Part shown: piece by piece, positions 1 through 10,619 of the stretch
Position numbering within the stretch: the first letter of the stretch is position 1
Layout of the letters: every line of letters starts with the position of its first letter
Assembly: GCF_030409945.1 (NCBI RefSeq)
Contig: NZ_JAUFQV010000011.1
Coordinates: forward strand, 186,001 to 250,000
Source of the DNA: Vibrio tapetis subsp. quintayensis
GTDB lineage: Bacteria > Pseudomonadota > Gammaproteobacteria > Enterobacterales > Vibrionaceae
Direction: 5' to 3'
Length of the DNA stretch: 64,000 bases
Translations under genes and position numbers: made by a program
Notes under the pieces: model-generated
Told to the model about the DNA's origin: nothing
Database searches by the model: none
The model's input: only the letters and a program-made list of their open reading frames with translations

Positions 1-544
1 CAGCCTCCGAGACTTTAATTCGCCAGCCATCTTGGTCTTCATTACCTACATTAGGGTAAAAAGACAAAACAAACGGGGTGATTTCTCCGCTAGATAGCAC
101 CATGACTTGAGGTGGCGGCAAATTTTTCTTTTTCTTTTCTTCATCAGCGAACATGTCTTCATCAAACAGACCGCCGGGCTTAAACAGCCTCTCGTCTTGC
201 GCCCAACCTTCATCGCCCATACGCAAAGAGAGTGCGAGTTCTGGCTCTAGCTCCATTTCACTGTAAGTGGGGTTGTCGTCGACCAGTTGCCAGCCATCAA
301 GATTTAAGTACATGAAGCGATAGCGACCTTTCACATCGTCCGCCCATAAGCCGTAATCCTGGCCATTGAGTACTGCGTCTTCGTTCAACAATTGCAGGCG
401 TTGATACAAACGGTATGCTTGTTCACTGGCAATATCTTCATTACTTTCAGGCAGGTTCACGATGACCGCCACCGCACTCAATGAGAGCAGTACCAGTACC
501 AGCATGATTTCTATTAGGGTAAATCCCTTTTGTACGACTCGCAT
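1..544 (-). CDS. gspH: Type II secretion minor pseudopilin GspH (partial, C-terminus beyond window)
   Basis: Minor pseudopilin of the type II secretion pseudopilus in the inner membrane and periplasm. I translated the frame directly from the minus strand: it opens at ATG 544 and stays open to base 1, about 181 codons. The N-terminus MRVVQKGFTLIEIMLV is the classic type IV prepilin signal, a short basic leader, the GspO cleavage site G^F, the Glu at +5 and a hydrophobic helix. The rest is the variable periplasmic domain; a lysine run (KKKKK) lies about 50 residues before the window edge. It follows gspG on the same strand after a 41-base gap, the usual G-H order. The end of the gene and the rest of the operon lie outside the window. 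Confidence 0.9.
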   Translation of the reverse strand, partial: MRVVQKGFTLIEIMLVLVLLSLSAVAVIVNLPESNEDIASEQAYRLYQRLQLLNEDAVLNGQDYGLWADDVKGRYRFMYLNLDGWQLVDDNPTYSEMELEPELALSLRMGDEGWAQDERLFKPGGLFDEDMFADEEKKKKNLPPPQVMVLSSGEITPFVLSFYPNVGNEDQDGWRIKVSEA

Positions 545-585
545 AACCTGCCTTGGTAAGGCCCCGTAAACGAAGCCCATTATTA

Positions 586-1035
586 TTACTGGAAGTCTTG
601 CATGTTCCAGTTGCCAATATCCGCTTGAGCGCCTTCTCCGCCTTCTTGAGCGTCTGCGCCTAGAGTAAAGATATCGATGTTGCCATTATCACCAGGGCTC
701 AAGTATTGGTATTCATTACCCCATGGGTCATTTGGCAAACGTCTGATGTAACCATCATTTCGGTAGTTACGCGGCTCTGGGCTTGCCGATGGCTTAGAAA
801 CCAACGCCTCAAGACCTTGATCCGTCGTTGGGTATACGCTGTTATCTAACTTATACATATCCAGCGCGTTCTCGAGTGCAACGATGTCAGTGATCGCTTT
901 TTGTTGATCCGCTTTTTCTTTGTTGCCTAACAAGTTAGGGACAACAACACTCGCCAACACGCCAAGGATCACTACCACTACCATGACTTCAAGTAGCGTA
1001 AAGCCAGACTGTTTTTTATTCATTTTATGATTCAT
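586..1035 (-). CDS. gspG: Type II secretion major pseudopilin GspG
   Basis: Major subunit of the periplasmic pseudopilus that pushes exoproteins through the secretin. The protein is 149 residues, normal for the family. The prepilin signal KKQSGFTLLEVMVVVV lies near residues 7-22, with the cleavage G^F and Glu+5 present, followed by a helix and the calcium-binding globular domain typical of GspG (DPWGN...GADGQEGGEG-type C-terminus, here GADAQEGGEG). The start at 1035 is set by a GGAGG four bases upstream; the second ATG at 1023 is too far from it. Unlike the tightly packed genes upstream in the operon, it is separated from gspF by a 249-base gap filled with an inverted heptad-repeat element. 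Confidence 0.97.
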   Translation of the reverse strand: MNHKMNKKQSGFTLLEVMVVVVILGVLASVVVPNLLGNKEKADQQKAITDIVALENALDMYKLDNSVYPTTDQGLEALVSKPSASPEPRNYRNDGYIRRLPNDPWGNEYQYLSPGDNGNIDIFTLGADAQEGGEGAQADIGNWNMQDFQ

Positions 1036-1096
1036 TTTTCCTCCGAACGAAAAGCATCATGTTTCAAAACGACATGAGGCCAAAAATATTGTGTAG

Positions 1097-1300
1097 AAGT
1101 TCTAAAAGCTAAGTTCTAAAAGCTAAGTTCTAAAAGCTAAGTTCTAAAAGCTCGATGAAAGCAAAGGTGGAGAAGCGAAGCAATGTCGCAAAGCGTTTTA
1201 CCGAAGATAAACTCTAAGTATTCAACGTCAATAACTTAGCGCTTCTTTTTTAATGCTTAGCTTTTCGTGCTTCGAATTTCGCTTTTATCTCTTAGTACTT
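1097..1300. repeat. Inverted heptad-repeat element A, between gspF and gspG
   Basis: The left arm, 1097-1152, is four perfect tandem copies of AAGTTCTAAAAGCT (two heptads, 14 bp). The right arm, about 1230-1300, reads on the minus strand as degenerate heptads in the same style: TACTAAG, AGATAAA, AGCGAAA, TTCGAAG, CACGAAA, AGCTAAG, CATTAAA, AAAGAAG, CGCTAAG. The two arms face each other across a core of about 80 bp, so a long imperfect hairpin can form. The right arm runs into the last codons and the stop of gspF. Both flanking genes are on the minus strand, so the element sits inside the secretion operon. Confidence 0.85.
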
Positions 1301-2517
1301 CCTGACACCAAATTGTTCAATTCCAATATCGGCATCAAGGTTGCGATCACGATAAACAACACGATGCCAGCCATAAATACGATCAGCAAGGGCTCGAATA
1401 TACCCAAGGCCATTGCCACTAAGGACTCAAAATCTCGGTCTTGATTATCCGCCGCTCGTGTCAGCATTTGTTCTAGCTCACCACTTTGTTCACCACTGGC
1501 AATCATGTGTAACATCATGGGTGGGAACAGCTTGGTTTGTTCTAGTGATTTACGCAGACTGGCGCCTTCGCGCACCTTATCTGCAGCAATCAATACCTGT
1601 TCTTTCACGTACTGATTGCTCATTACATCGGCCGCAACTTTCATACCATCCAGCAATGGAATGGCACTTGAAGTACAAATAGATAAAGTACGTGCAAAAC
1701 GAGAGGTATTGAGCCCTCGTGCTACTTTGCCTATTACCGGTAAGTACAGTATTCGCCTGTCCCACGCTAAACGGAACTTAGGGCGGCGCAATGCAACTTT
1801 CAGCAACATAATGAGGCCGAGAATAACCAGCACCAACACGATGCCCCAGTTCTGCACAAAATTACTGGCAGACAATAAGATTTCGGTCGATGTCGGCAGC
1901 TTTTGCCCCATTTGAACAAACTGGTCGACGATTTTTGGCACGACCGTCGCAAGCAAGAACGCCACCACGCTGACCGCAATTAACGTCAGCATGACAGGGT
2001 AAATCAGGGCTTGTTGCAACTTAGAACGCATTTTCTGACGATTTTCAGCGTAGTCTGCAAGACGATCTAATACGGTGTCTAAGTGACCGGATTTCTCTCC
2101 AGCCGCAACCATCGCTCGGAATAAATCATCAAACACATGCGGGTAGTCGCCTAAGCTGTCTGATAAGGTGTAGCCTTCAACAACGCGAGAACGCACCGAG
2201 ACCAGCATGGTTCGAATGCGCGGTTTGTCGCTTTGTTCAGCAACGGCTTTAATGCACTCTTCTAAAGGCATCCCGGCCTGCACAAGCGTTGATAGTTGAC
2301 GAGTGATCAAAGCCAACTCGTTGGTGCTGATGCCACGCTGAAAGGTGAATCCACTCGCACTGGCTTTTGCTGCCTTTGCTTTGGTTTCAATCACTTCAAC
2401 GGGAATAAGCCCTAACTCTTTTAGTTTCTGGCGCACCTGACGAGCGTTATCACCTTCGATCGCCCCTTTTTTCTGTTTGCCTTTTGCGTCAAGCGCTTTG
2501 TATTCAAATGCTGCCAT
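1285..2517 (-). CDS. gspF: Type II secretion inner-membrane platform protein GspF
   Basis: Polytopic inner-membrane protein of the type II secretion assembly platform, partner of the GspE ATPase. At 410 residues it is close to the usual length. Two GspF domains of about 120 residues follow one another (about 70-195 and 270-395), each ending in hydrophobic helices, with three membrane segments overall (about 172-195, 220-242, 375-400). Its ATG overlaps the gspE stop by one base (TAATG at 2519-2515), which indicates translational coupling. The last residues, SGSTKR, and the stop codon are read from the heptad-repeat arm of element A, so the extreme C-terminus may be repeat-derived rather than ancestral. 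Confidence 0.97.
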   Translation of the reverse strand: MAAFEYKALDAKGKQKKGAIEGDNARQVRQKLKELGLIPVEVIETKAKAAKASASGFTFQRGISTNELALITRQLSTLVQAGMPLEECIKAVAEQSDKPRIRTMLVSVRSRVVEGYTLSDSLGDYPHVFDDLFRAMVAAGEKSGHLDTVLDRLADYAENRQKMRSKLQQALIYPVMLTLIAVSVVAFLLATVVPKIVDQFVQMGQKLPTSTEILLSASNFVQNWGIVLVLVILGLIMLLKVALRRPKFRLAWDRRILYLPVIGKVARGLNTSRFARTLSICTSSAIPLLDGMKVAADVMSNQYVKEQVLIAADKVREGASLRKSLEQTKLFPPMMLHMIASGEQSGELEQMLTRAADNQDRDFESLVAMALGIFEPLLIVFMAGIVLFIVIATLMPILELNNLVSGSTKR

Positions 2518-4022
2518 TAGACTTCCTTGGTGACTCTCATCACTTCTTCAAGTGTGGTAATCCCTTGGCGAACCTTTTTCAATCCATCATCCCTAATCGT
2601 CGGGGTGTTGTCTCGAATGGCTTTTTCAATGCTTTGTTCACCGGCTTCATTGTGAATCAGTTCTTGTACCGCATCATCAATCACCAGCATTTCATGAATA
2701 CCGGTTCGGCCTCGATAGCCTTTATGATTACAGTGTTCACAACCCACCGCTTTGTATAATTTCAATTCTTCTTTTTTCTTTAATCCGAACAGTTTTCTTT
2801 GCGTCTTATCCGCCTTGTACGGTTCTTTGCAGTTTGGGCATAAAGTACGAACAAGCCGCTGAGCTAAGACACCCAATAACGAAGATGAAATAAGGAAAGG
2901 TTCAATACCCATATCACGTAAGCGAGTGATAGCACCTACAGCGGTATTGGTGTGTAGGGTCGACATCACCAAGTGGCCAGTCAGTGAGGCTTGTACGCCA
3001 ATTTGAGCGGTTTCGAGATCTCGAATTTCACCGACCATCACCACATCCGGATCTTGACGCAAAATAGCACGCAATCCACGAGCAAAGGTCATGTCCACTT
3101 TTGGGTTCACTTGTGTTTGTCCGATGCCATCGATATCAAATTCGATCGGATCTTCTACTGTTAAGATGTTGCTTTCAGTGCTATTGAGCTCTTGTAGCCC
3201 CGCGTACAGAGTGGTCGATTTACCTGAGCCCGTTGGGCCTGTGACCAAAATAATACCGTGAGGACGTTTTATCAGGCCTTGGAATGCCACATGATTTTCA
3301 GGTGTCATGCCTAGGCTGTGTAAATCTAAGCGGGTGGCGTTTTTATCCAGCAAACGCATGACCACTCGTTCGCCATGAGATGATGGCATGGTAGATACAC
3401 GTACATCGACCGCTCGGCCACCAATACGCAAAGAAATACGACCATCTTGTGGAACGCGTTTTTCAGCAATATCCAGCTTCGCCATGACTTTTACACGAGA
3501 AACCAACAAAGGTGCTAACTTACGGCTAGGCGCTAAAACTTCACGCAAAACGCCGTCAACACGAAAACGAATAGAAAGTGACTTTTCGAACGTCTCAATG
3601 TGAATGTCCGATGCCCCTTCTTTAATTGCTTCACCTAACATGGCGTTGATCAATTTGATGATGGGCGCATCGTCTTCCGATTCTAAAAGGTCTTCATTTT
3701 GCGGTAACTCTTCCGCTAACGAGAAGAAGTCGTCATTGTCGGCGCCGATGTCTTCCATCAGTTGACGCGCTTCTGATGAATCACGCTGATACAACTCCGT
3801 CAGCTTCACATCAAACTCAGCCAAACTTAATTCAACCGGCGTAAACTTGCCTTGGCTCACTCGACGAACTTCGGTCAATGTGGCCAAATTCAAAGGGGCA
3901 ACATAGTACAAGCTCGGTACTTGCTCAGGATGTTCAGAGCTTTCCATTGCCACTTTATGACGGTTAGCAAAGGCAAATGGCAACCGAATATAGTTACCAG
4001 AAACCACTAAAGTGTCGGCCAT
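2517..4022 (-). CDS. gspE: Type II secretion ATPase GspE
   Basis: Cytoplasmic hexameric secretion ATPase that powers pseudopilus assembly. It has 501 residues, the normal length. The N-terminal domain that binds GspL comes first. The Walker A motif GPTGSGKST is at 262-270, with the Asp and His boxes and a Walker B region ([12 protein letters not shown]) at about 324-335. A four-cysteine zinc module typical of Vibrio EpsE-type proteins follows: C395, C398, C428, C431. Start and stop both overlap neighbours by one base (TAATG junctions with gspD and gspF), so D, E and F are translationally coupled. Confidence 0.98.
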   Translation of the reverse strand: MADTLVVSGNYIRLPFAFANRHKVAMESSEHPEQVPSLYYVAPLNLATLTEVRRVSQGKFTPVELSLAEFDVKLTELYQRDSSEARQLMEDIGADNDDFFSLAEELPQNEDLLESEDDAPIIKLINAMLGEAIKEGASDIHIETFEKSLSIRFRVDGVLREVLAPSRKLAPLLVSRVKVMAKLDIAEKRVPQDGRISLRIGGRAVDVRVSTMPSSHGERVVMRLLDKNATRLDLHSLGMTPENHVAFQGLIKRPHGIILVTGPTGSGKSTTLYAGLQELNSTESNILTVEDPIEFDIDGIGQTQVNPKVDMTFARGLRAILRQDPDVVMVGEIRDLETAQIGVQASLTGHLVMSTLHTNTAVGAITRLRDMGIEPFLISSSLLGVLAQRLVRTLCPNCKEPYKADKTQRKLFGLKKKEELKLYKAVGCEHCNHKGYRGRTGIHEMLVIDDAVQELIHNEAGEQSIEKAIRDNTPTIRDDGLKKVRQGITTLEEVMRVTKEV

Positions 4023-6058
4023 TACTTCGCCTCCAACTGCTCGATAAAGGCTTGAATTTCAGCAGGATGTTGAATGTCATCACCGAACTTAGGCAAAACA
4101 GGAATGTTTGAATCATCCATCAGTTTCAACCCTTGATCGGCTTTAAATAATTGCTCAGCACGAATGTAGTTGTATTTACGCTGGCTAATACCATCTGCTG
4201 TCACGCCATCACGGATGATGGTTGGTTTAATGAAGACCATTAGGTTTTTCTTCTCAACCTGGGTGCTGGTCGACTTAAACAAATGGCCAAGTACGGGTAT
4301 ATCACCTAGGAATGGGATTTTAGATTCACTTTCTAATGCACGCTCATCAATCAAGCCACCAAGCACCAGCATTTGACCATCTTGTACCATGACAGATGTG
4401 TTTAACTGACGTTTAGCAAAACGTACATCAACGGCACCTTGTGCGCCCAAAACGTTTGATACTTCTTGCTCAATGACCAATTGCACCGAGTCGCCTTCGT
4501 TTATTTGTGGCACTACTTTCAGCTTAATGCCCACTTCTTTACGTTCAACGGTTTGGAATGGATTACTGTTGCTAGAGCTTGCGGTTGAACCTGTGATCAC
4601 AGGAACTTCTTCACCAACTATGAACGACGCTTCGCCGTTATCCATTACAGTAATACTTGGTGATGAAAGAATATTGGAATTTGAATCGCTGGAAACGGCA
4701 CTAATAAGGGCTGTCCAGTCACCAAGCATCACGCTCACTGCTGCGCCGTTAACGCCACCTAAAGCGGTAGCGAGCGCACTATAGTCACCTTTTGTTGTCG
4801 TGGTTTCGTTTCTTAAGAATTTACCATCAGAATCATAAACCGCTTTGACAGTTTCTGTATCTTTGGCTTTTTCCATACCTACCATGACACTACCAATTGG
4901 CGCTCCAGTATTAGAATACTGAATCATAGCACCGGTGCTCATGTTGCCCCATTGAACACCCAAATTCGCACCGTCGCCTTCGGCCATTTCAACGATCATC
5001 GCTTCGATCAGAACTTGAGCGCGGCGAATATCCAATTGAGCGATCACTTCTTCAAGTGCCCCCATGATATCGGTTGGCGCCGTTAGCACTAACGCATTGG
5101 TGCCTTTGTGCGCGGCAATCATCACTTCATCTCGTTTCGTTGATGATTTACTGCTGCTACTTTTGCCCGCTTGTAGGTTTTCAGATACACCTTTGAGCAC
5201 TTCTACCATGTCTTCCGCTTTTGCGTACTTAAGGTAAACAACGCGGTTATTGCCCTTTGATGCCATTTCTACATCAAGTTGTTCGATTAACTTTTTGATG
5301 CGCTGACGAACTTGTGGGTCACCAGAAATCAAAACGGAGTTCGTGCGGTCATCGGCCACCAATTTAGGCTGTAAAAAGGCAGGGGTATTTTTCGCATCGG
5401 TCGATTTATTCAAGGCTTCGACGATTCTCACCATTTCCGCTGCTGAAGCATTTTCTAGCTCAACGACATCAATGCCTTTATCACCAGCACGGTCGACACG
5501 TTCAATGATTTCAGCAAGTCTATTAACTACCGCTGCTCGTCCTGTAATCAAAATGATGTTGGCTGGGTCGTAGTGCACTACGTTACCCGCACCGGCATTA
5601 TCATTTAGCTGTCGAAGCAATGGCGAGAGTTCTCGCACGGAAACATTACGAACCGCGACAACCCGTGTAATAACGGCATCACCTTCTACACGTGTTTCAT
5701 CGCCCACGACGGGAATCGCTGCAATTTTGGCGTCTTTATCACGAATGATTTTTAGAACGCCGTTTTCCATTTCAACTGCAGCAAAGCCGTACACTTCCAA
5801 AACGTTTAGAAAAAAGTGGTAGTACTGCTCTTCATTTAACACATCGTAGCTGCGCACATCAATATTGCCTCGAATTGCAGGGTCAACAATGATGGTTTTT
5901 TCTAAATTACGTCCAACGATATTAATGAATTCTTTAATATCTGTGCCTTTAAAGCTGGCGCTGAATTCATTTGCCATAATAGGCGAACAAACTAAGCTTC
6001 CTGCTAACAGCCATGTGCCCTTGTTAAACCAACGTTTCACTTTTTGCTCCTGATACAT
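4022..6058 (-). CDS. gspD: Type II secretion outer-membrane secretin GspD
   Basis: Outer-membrane secretin that forms the exit channel for folded exoproteins. It has 678 residues with an N-terminal signal peptide ending near SPIMANEF. An N0 domain and repeated N1-N3 secretin domains (for example [19 protein letters not shown] and [14 protein letters not shown] segments) precede the C-terminal secretin barrel, which contains the conserved EEVPVITGS and VVPQINEGD stretches and the VPFLGDIP-type motif (here [14 protein letters not shown]). Its stop overlaps the gspE start, and it lies 24 bases after gspC, as in Vibrio eps operons. Confidence 0.98.
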   Translation of the reverse strand: MYQEQKVKRWFNKGTWLLAGSLVCSPIMANEFSASFKGTDIKEFINIVGRNLEKTIIVDPAIRGNIDVRSYDVLNEEQYYHFFLNVLEVYGFAAVEMENGVLKIIRDKDAKIAAIPVVGDETRVEGDAVITRVVAVRNVSVRELSPLLRQLNDNAGAGNVVHYDPANIILITGRAAVVNRLAEIIERVDRAGDKGIDVVELENASAAEMVRIVEALNKSTDAKNTPAFLQPKLVADDRTNSVLISGDPQVRQRIKKLIEQLDVEMASKGNNRVVYLKYAKAEDMVEVLKGVSENLQAGKSSSSKSSTKRDEVMIAAHKGTNALVLTAPTDIMGALEEVIAQLDIRRAQVLIEAMIVEMAEGDGANLGVQWGNMSTGAMIQYSNTGAPIGSVMVGMEKAKDTETVKAVYDSDGKFLRNETTTTKGDYSALATALGGVNGAAVSVMLGDWTALISAVSSDSNSNILSSPSITVMDNGEASFIVGEEVPVITGSTASSSNSNPFQTVERKEVGIKLKVVPQINEGDSVQLVIEQEVSNVLGAQGAVDVRFAKRQLNTSVMVQDGQMLVLGGLIDERALESESKIPFLGDIPVLGHLFKSTSTQVEKKNLMVFIKPTIIRDGVTADGISQRKYNYIRAEQLFKADQGLKLMDDSNIPVLPKFGDDIQHPAEIQAFIEQLEAK

Positions 6059-6082
6059 CGACTTGAATGGTGGCCACTCAAG

Positions 6083-7009
6083 TTAAAATTCAATAAATAT
6101 GTCGTGCTGCTGACCATTGCGATCTACGGTTAAATTTAACTCGGTAAGATCTGAAATGGATTGCCATATTTTGCCCATGGCAGCAGGATCACTTAAGTCG
6201 GCGCCATTCATTTGGGTGGCGATGTCCCCTTGCTTTAACCCGACAGAATCAAACAGCTCTCTGTTTTTTCCTGGGCCCACACGGTAACCCACCACTCGGC
6301 CATCTTTTTTTACTTGAGACAAACGAATGTATTGCATAATTTGCTGAGGATTTTGTGTAATTTCACGACGAATTTGTTCAAGTTGTTCTGCGGGAAGCCC
6401 TGTTGATTGAGCAGATTTAACCGGTTGATGAGCCTGAGATTCAGAGAGCTTGCTGTACTTCACACCTTCAAGCATCAGGGTTTCATCTTGACCTTGGTTT
6501 TCTATGATCACACGATCAATCATGACCACTTTCAACACAGCTCTTGTGCCATCAATGGTTTCACCGATGCCATAAGTATTCTGTTTGCCGCGATTAGCCA
6601 CTACCGCCAAACTTTTATCACCAGAACTACTTGCAACCGCCCCTACTAAAACGAGGTTTAGACGTGTCTTTGGTGCATCAACCACTTGCTGTACTACGGG
6701 TTTCGGCGCCGCTTGTTGCGAATAGTGACCAAACAGATGCGCATCCAACAAACGAGTAACCGCTTGCTGTTGACCTTGGCTGGCCACATTAGACGAAGAA
6801 TGGCCATTCACAGGGATAGGAGTCCAGCGTGTAACTTGCTGATCTTGATAAGCCAAGCCCCATGCTAATTGCCCCACCAGCCATGCCGATAAAGCAATAA
6901 ACAGTAGAGTGAGCAATAAGCTAATTTTTCCTTGCGCTTGAGTTGCGAATTCGATGGCTTTGTTCGCGGTGCGATTAAGTTGAAATTTCTGCACCAATTG
7001 AGAAGGCAT
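6083..7009 (-). CDS. gspC: Type II secretion inner-membrane protein GspC
   Basis: Bitopic inner-membrane protein that connects the platform to the secretin. It has 308 residues. A cytoplasmic N-terminus is followed by one membrane helix (about residues 30-52, LLLTLLFIALSAWLVGQLAW). The homology region then follows (TRLNLVLVGAVASS) and binds the GspD N0 domain. A C-terminal PDZ-like domain starts near residue 215 (YRVGPGKNRELFDSVGLKQGD). It is the first gene of the operon. A GGGAG lies a few bases before the ATG. The 234-base divergent gap to hslR must hold the operon promoter. Confidence 0.96.
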   Translation of the reverse strand: MPSQLVQKFQLNRTANKAIEFATQAQGKISLLLTLLFIALSAWLVGQLAWGLAYQDQQVTRWTPIPVNGHSSSNVASQGQQQAVTRLLDAHLFGHYSQQAAPKPVVQQVVDAPKTRLNLVLVGAVASSSGDKSLAVVANRGKQNTYGIGETIDGTRAVLKVVMIDRVIIENQGQDETLMLEGVKYSKLSESQAHQPVKSAQSTGLPAEQLEQIRREITQNPQQIMQYIRLSQVKKDGRVVGYRVGPGKNRELFDSVGLKQGDIATQMNGADLSDPAAMGKIWQSISDLTELNLTVDRNGQQHDIFIEF

Positions 7010-7243
7010 TAGCGGCGCTCCCTGTCCCCAGATAAAACTTATAAAAATTTAGCTCGCCAGCGTACACAAAGGCTTTGGCTATGTCATATTAATTTACAAT
7101 TCGGAGGCAATAAGCGAGCTGCATGCCTCATTCCGTCCACTTTCCATTCCGTTTCCGTCACGAATGAAAGGTTGAATTTCGTATTATTCGTCACCATTAT
7201 TTATTTCAGTAATGAAGTCAATCGTTAGAGGCCTGATTTAACT

Positions 7244-7633
7244 ATGAGTTCAAATAGTAATGCCGTAAGGCTAGATAAATGGCTTTGGGCTGCCCGTTTT
7301 TATAAAACACGCTCAATCGCACGAAATATGGTTGATGGCGGCAAAGTCCATTATAATAAGCAGAGATCAAAGCCGAGCAAGATAGTAGAGCTTGGTGCCA
7401 TTGTGCAACTCAGACAAGGCAACGAGGAAAAAACCGTCGTCATTGAAAAGATTTCCGATCAACGACGTGGGGCTCCTGAAGCGCAAACTCTTTATAGAGA
7501 AACCGATGAGAGTATCGCCAAGCGCGAAGAAGACGCTCAGAAGCATCGCCTTAACGCGTTGCATAGTCCAAGCCCAGATCGACGTCCTGATAAAAAGCAG
7601 CGTCGAAATATCATTAAATTTAAACAGCAATAA
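7244..7633 (+). CDS. hslR: Heat-shock protein 15, ribosome-associated S4 RNA-binding protein HslR
   Basis: Small RNA-binding protein that recognises free 50S subunits carrying stalled nascent chains and helps recycle them. It has 129 residues. The S4 domain occupies about residues 8-70 (VRLDKWLWAARFYKTRSIA, VDGGKVHYN), followed by a basic tail rich in Arg, Lys and His (RPDKKQRRNIIKFKQQ). It is followed after 15 bases by hslO, the same pair as in E. coli, so the two are probably co-transcribed. The Shine-Dalgarno is weak and distant (GAGG about 12 bases upstream). It is divergent from gspC. Confidence 0.95.
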   Translation: MSSNSNAVRLDKWLWAARFYKTRSIARNMVDGGKVHYNKQRSKPSKIVELGAIVQLRQGNEEKTVVIEKISDQRRGAPEAQTLYRETDESIAKREEDAQKHRLNALHSPSPDRRPDKKQRRNIIKFKQQ

Positions 7634-7648
7634 GCCGGAGCCCATCGC

Positions 7649-8524
7649 ATGGCCAACAACCTTTTGCATCGCTACCTATTTGACAACCTATCTGTTCGTG
7701 GCGAATTGGTACAATTGGACGACACATACCAACAAATTATTTCAAGCAAAGAATACCCAGCGCCGGTAGAACGACTTCTGGGTGAATTGCTTGTCGCAAC
7801 CACACTCTTAACAGCGACTTTAAAGTTTGAAGGTTCTATTACTTTGCAATTGCAAGGTGATGGCCCTGTCTCTATCGCTGTGATTAATGGTGACCACGAT
7901 CAAAAAATTCGTGGTGTTGCTCGCTGGGAAGGCGACATCGCAGAAGACGCGACTTTGCATCAGCTCATGGGCAAAGGTCACCTCGTGATCACAATTTCAC
8001 CAAAAAAAGGTGAACGCTATCAGGGTGTGGTCGGTTTAGAAGGCGAAACACTTTCTGAAGTGCTTGAAGGTTACTTTGAACGCTCAGAACAACTAAAAAC
8101 ACGCCTTTGGTTCCGTTTAGGTGAGTTTGATGGCAAACCACATGCCGCTGGTATGCTACTTCAAGTGATGCCAGATGGCACAGGTACACCGGATGATTTT
8201 GAGCACCTAGAGCAGCTGACTAACACCGTAAAAAATGAAGAACTTTTCAGCTTGCCTGCCAATGAGATTCTTTACCGTTTGTATAATCAAGAAACGGTTC
8301 AACTGTTTGATCCGCAACAAGTTGAATTCTTTTGTGGCTGTTCAAGAGAACGTAGCGGAGCGGCGATACTGACTGTAGCACGTGAAGAGCTAAACGACAT
8401 TTTAGCCACTGAAGGATCAGTTTCTTTACATTGTGATTACTGCGGCACGAATTACGCGTTCGACGAAAAAGACGTATCAGCATTGTTTATAGATGCCGAT
8501 AACAACAGTGGAACCGTGCATTAA
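7649..8524 (+). CDS. hslO: Redox-regulated chaperone Hsp33
   Basis: Holdase chaperone activated by oxidation and heat in the cytoplasm. At 291 residues it matches the family. The N-terminal substrate-binding domain is followed by a linker and a C-terminal zinc redox switch with the four diagnostic cysteines in CxC and CxxC arrangement: C229, C231, C262, C265 (FFCGCSRE and CDYCG). Loss of zinc and disulfide formation here are what activate Hsp33. An AGCCGGAGCC stretch supplies a GGAG about eight bases before the ATG. A strong terminator follows at 8560-8587. Confidence 0.97.
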   Translation: MANNLLHRYLFDNLSVRGELVQLDDTYQQIISSKEYPAPVERLLGELLVATTLLTATLKFEGSITLQLQGDGPVSIAVINGDHDQKIRGVARWEGDIAEDATLHQLMGKGHLVITISPKKGERYQGVVGLEGETLSEVLEGYFERSEQLKTRLWFRLGEFDGKPHAAGMLLQVMPDGTGTPDDFEHLEQLTNTVKNEELFSLPANEILYRLYNQETVQLFDPQQVEFFCGCSRERSGAAILTVAREELNDILATEGSVSLHCDYCGTNYAFDEKDVSALFIDADNNSGTVH

Positions 8525-8559
8525 TTAAACATTTTTAATAAGCCAGTCAAAAAACGATT

Positions 8560-8587
8560 AAAGCCAGCGTAACGCTGGCTTTTTTTG
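8560..8587 (+). terminator. Rho-independent terminator of hslR-hslO
   Basis: A perfect GC-rich inverted repeat, AGCCAGC...GCTGGCT (8562-8580), is followed by seven T residues. It lies 36 bases after the hslO stop. Confidence 0.9.
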
Positions 8588-8857
8588 TTATTTACCTCAC
8601 AAAATCACACACTTATCGATATCATTTGTGCACTTATTTTTTTCAAAGTATTAATTCTTTTGATCTAGCGCAAAGGTTTGCTTTGCCTATAAAATGGACA
8701 AGCTAAAACTGTGAACAGGGTTATGATTCCCCAAAAAATTCAGGGCTATTCTTTGATGCATATCCCTGTTTTATCTTAGTCCTGTTGTTAGCATGGTGAG
8801 CAGATAAAAAAAATTATTACAAAATCCCTACAAAAAAATATCCTACAAGGAGCACCT
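8588..8857 (+). promoter_or_regulatory. pckA upstream region
   Basis: This is an AT-rich 270-base gap between the hslO terminator and pckA, and it must hold the pckA promoter. I could not find a convincing CRP palindrome or a clear -35/-10 pair. The only clear signal is the AAGGAG Shine-Dalgarno at 8846-8851, six bases before the pckA ATG. Confidence 0.4.
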
Positions 8858-10483
8858 ATGACTGTTATGGAACATACTAAGGCTGCACAACTAGATCTAA
8901 CTAAATACGGTATTAACGGCGTAACTGAAGTTCTTCGGAACCCAAGTTTTGACCAACTATTCGAAGAAGAAACGCAACCAGAGCTAGAAGGCTACGAGAA
9001 AGGCGTAGTGACTGAGCTGGGTGCTGTTGCTGTTGATACAGGTATTTTTACAGGTCGCTCACCAAAAGATAAGTACATCGTTAAAGATGAAACCACTGCC
9101 GATACTATGTGGTGGTCTGATCAAGGTAAAAACGACAATAAACCTATCGACTTGAAAGTATGGAATGAGTTGAAGCAACTCGTGACAACCCAGCTTTCCG
9201 GTAAACGTCTTTTTGTTATTGATGGCTATTGTGGCACCAATGACGACACACGACTTAAAATTCGTGTCATTACAGAAGTAGCGTGGCAAGCGCACTTCGT
9301 GAAAAATATGTTCATTCGTCCTACTGAAGAAGAGCTCGTAACTTTTGAACCTGATTTCGTTGTGATGAATGGCGCAAAAACCACCAATGAAAAATGGCAA
9401 GAGCACGGGCTTCATTCTGAAAACTTCACGGTGTTTAACCTAACGGAAAAAATGCAGTTGATCGGCGGTACTTGGTACGGCGGCGAAATGAAGAAAGGCA
9501 TGTTCGCTATGATGAACTACTTCCTTCCTCTTCGTGATATTGCGTCTATGCACTGTAGTGCTAACGTGGGTGAAGAAGGCGATGTTGCTGTATTCTTCGG
9601 CTTGTCTGGTACCGGTAAAACAACACTTTCTACCGATCCTAAACGCCAACTAATTGGTGATGATGAGCACGGTTGGGATGACGAAGGTATCTTCAACTAC
9701 GAAGGCGGCTGTTACGCAAAAACGATTCGTCTATCCAAAGAAGCCGAGCCAGACATTTACAACGCTATTCGTCGCGACGCACTATTAGAAAACGTCACTG
9801 TGCGCAACGACGGCTCCATCGACTTTGATGACGGTTCTAAAACGGAAAACACCCGTGTTTCTTACCCAATTCATCACATCGAGAACATCGTTAAGCCCGT
9901 TTCTAAAGCCGGCCACGCTGAAAAAGTAATCTTCCTTACCGCGGATGCATTTGGTGTGCTTCCTCCAGTAGCTAAGCTAACTCCAGAGCAAACGAAGTAC
10001 CACTTCCTTTCTGGCTTTACCGCTAAGCTAGCAGGTACTGAGCGCGGCATCACAGAGCCAACGCCAACGTTCTCTGCTGCATTTGGTGCTGCATTCCTTA
10101 CCTTGCATCCAACCAAATACGCTGAAGTATTGGTGAAACGCATGGAAGCTGCAGGCGCTCAAGCTTACTTAGTGAACACTGGCTGGAACGGCACAGGCAA
10201 ACGTATCTCTATTCAAGATACTCGCGCCATCATTGACGCTATTTTAGATGGTTCAATTGATAAAGCCGATACCACGCAAATCCCTGTGTTTAATCTAGAA
10301 GTTCCTACTGATCTTCCTGGTGTAGATAAAGGCATTCTTGACCCTCGTGATACCTATGTTGACCCTCTACAATGGGACAGCAAAGCGGAAGACTTGGCTC
10401 AACGCTTTATCAAAAACTTCGCTCAGTACACTGATAATGACGAAGGTAAATCACTGATTGCTGCAGGGCCTCAGTTAGACTAA
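8858..10483 (+). CDS. pckA: Phosphoenolpyruvate carboxykinase (ATP)
   Basis: Catalyses oxaloacetate + ATP to phosphoenolpyruvate + CO2 + ADP, the first committed step of gluconeogenesis, in the cytoplasm. It has 541 residues, normal for the ATP-dependent family. Diagnostic motifs are visible: [12 protein letters not shown] near the N-terminus, the kinase P-loop [11 protein letters not shown], the metal-binding LIGDDEHGW, and the C-terminal [13 protein letters not shown] stretch. A strong AAGGAG precedes the ATG. It is flanked by its own terminator at 10501-10528 and stands as a single-gene unit, as in other Vibrio genomes next to hslO. Confidence 0.98.
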   Translation: MTVMEHTKAAQLDLTKYGINGVTEVLRNPSFDQLFEEETQPELEGYEKGVVTELGAVAVDTGIFTGRSPKDKYIVKDETTADTMWWSDQGKNDNKPIDLKVWNELKQLVTTQLSGKRLFVIDGYCGTNDDTRLKIRVITEVAWQAHFVKNMFIRPTEEELVTFEPDFVVMNGAKTTNEKWQEHGLHSENFTVFNLTEKMQLIGGTWYGGEMKKGMFAMMNYFLPLRDIASMHCSANVGEEGDVAVFFGLSGTGKTTLSTDPKRQLIGDDEHGWDDEGIFNYEGGCYAKTIRLSKEAEPDIYNAIRRDALLENVTVRNDGSIDFDDGSKTENTRVSYPIHHIENIVKPVSKAGHAEKVIFLTADAFGVLPPVAKLTPEQTKYHFLSGFTAKLAGTERGITEPTPTFSAAFGAAFLTLHPTKYAEVLVKRMEAAGAQAYLVNTGWNGTGKRISIQDTRAIIDAILDGSIDKADTTQIPVFNLEVPTDLPGVDKGILDPRDTYVDPLQWDSKAEDLAQRFIKNFAQYTDNDEGKSLIAAGPQLD

Positions 10484-10500
10484 TGACGTAAATAGATACC

Positions 10501-10528
10501 AAGCCCCTCATTTGAGGGGCTTTTTTGT
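10501..10528 (+). terminator. Rho-independent terminator of pckA
   Basis: A ten-base perfect stem AAGCCCCTCA / TGAGGGGCTT is followed by a run of six T, starting 17 bases after the pckA stop. Confidence 0.93.
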
Positions 10529-10619
10529 TGAATCTATTCGCTATTTGAGCCAGTCTGGATGATATCGATGTTAAAAAGTCGACCAGCACTAGCATCAACC
10601 GCGTTAAAGGAATCAACGA

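Noticed and set aside
4170..5573. Several plus-strand frames inside gspD
   Set aside because: Antisense shadows of a strongly conserved coding sequence; no own signals.
8588..8857. CRP site upstream of pckA
   Set aside because: Only a half-match (TGTGATTTTGTGAGG on the minus strand) was seen; not a palindrome, so not reported.
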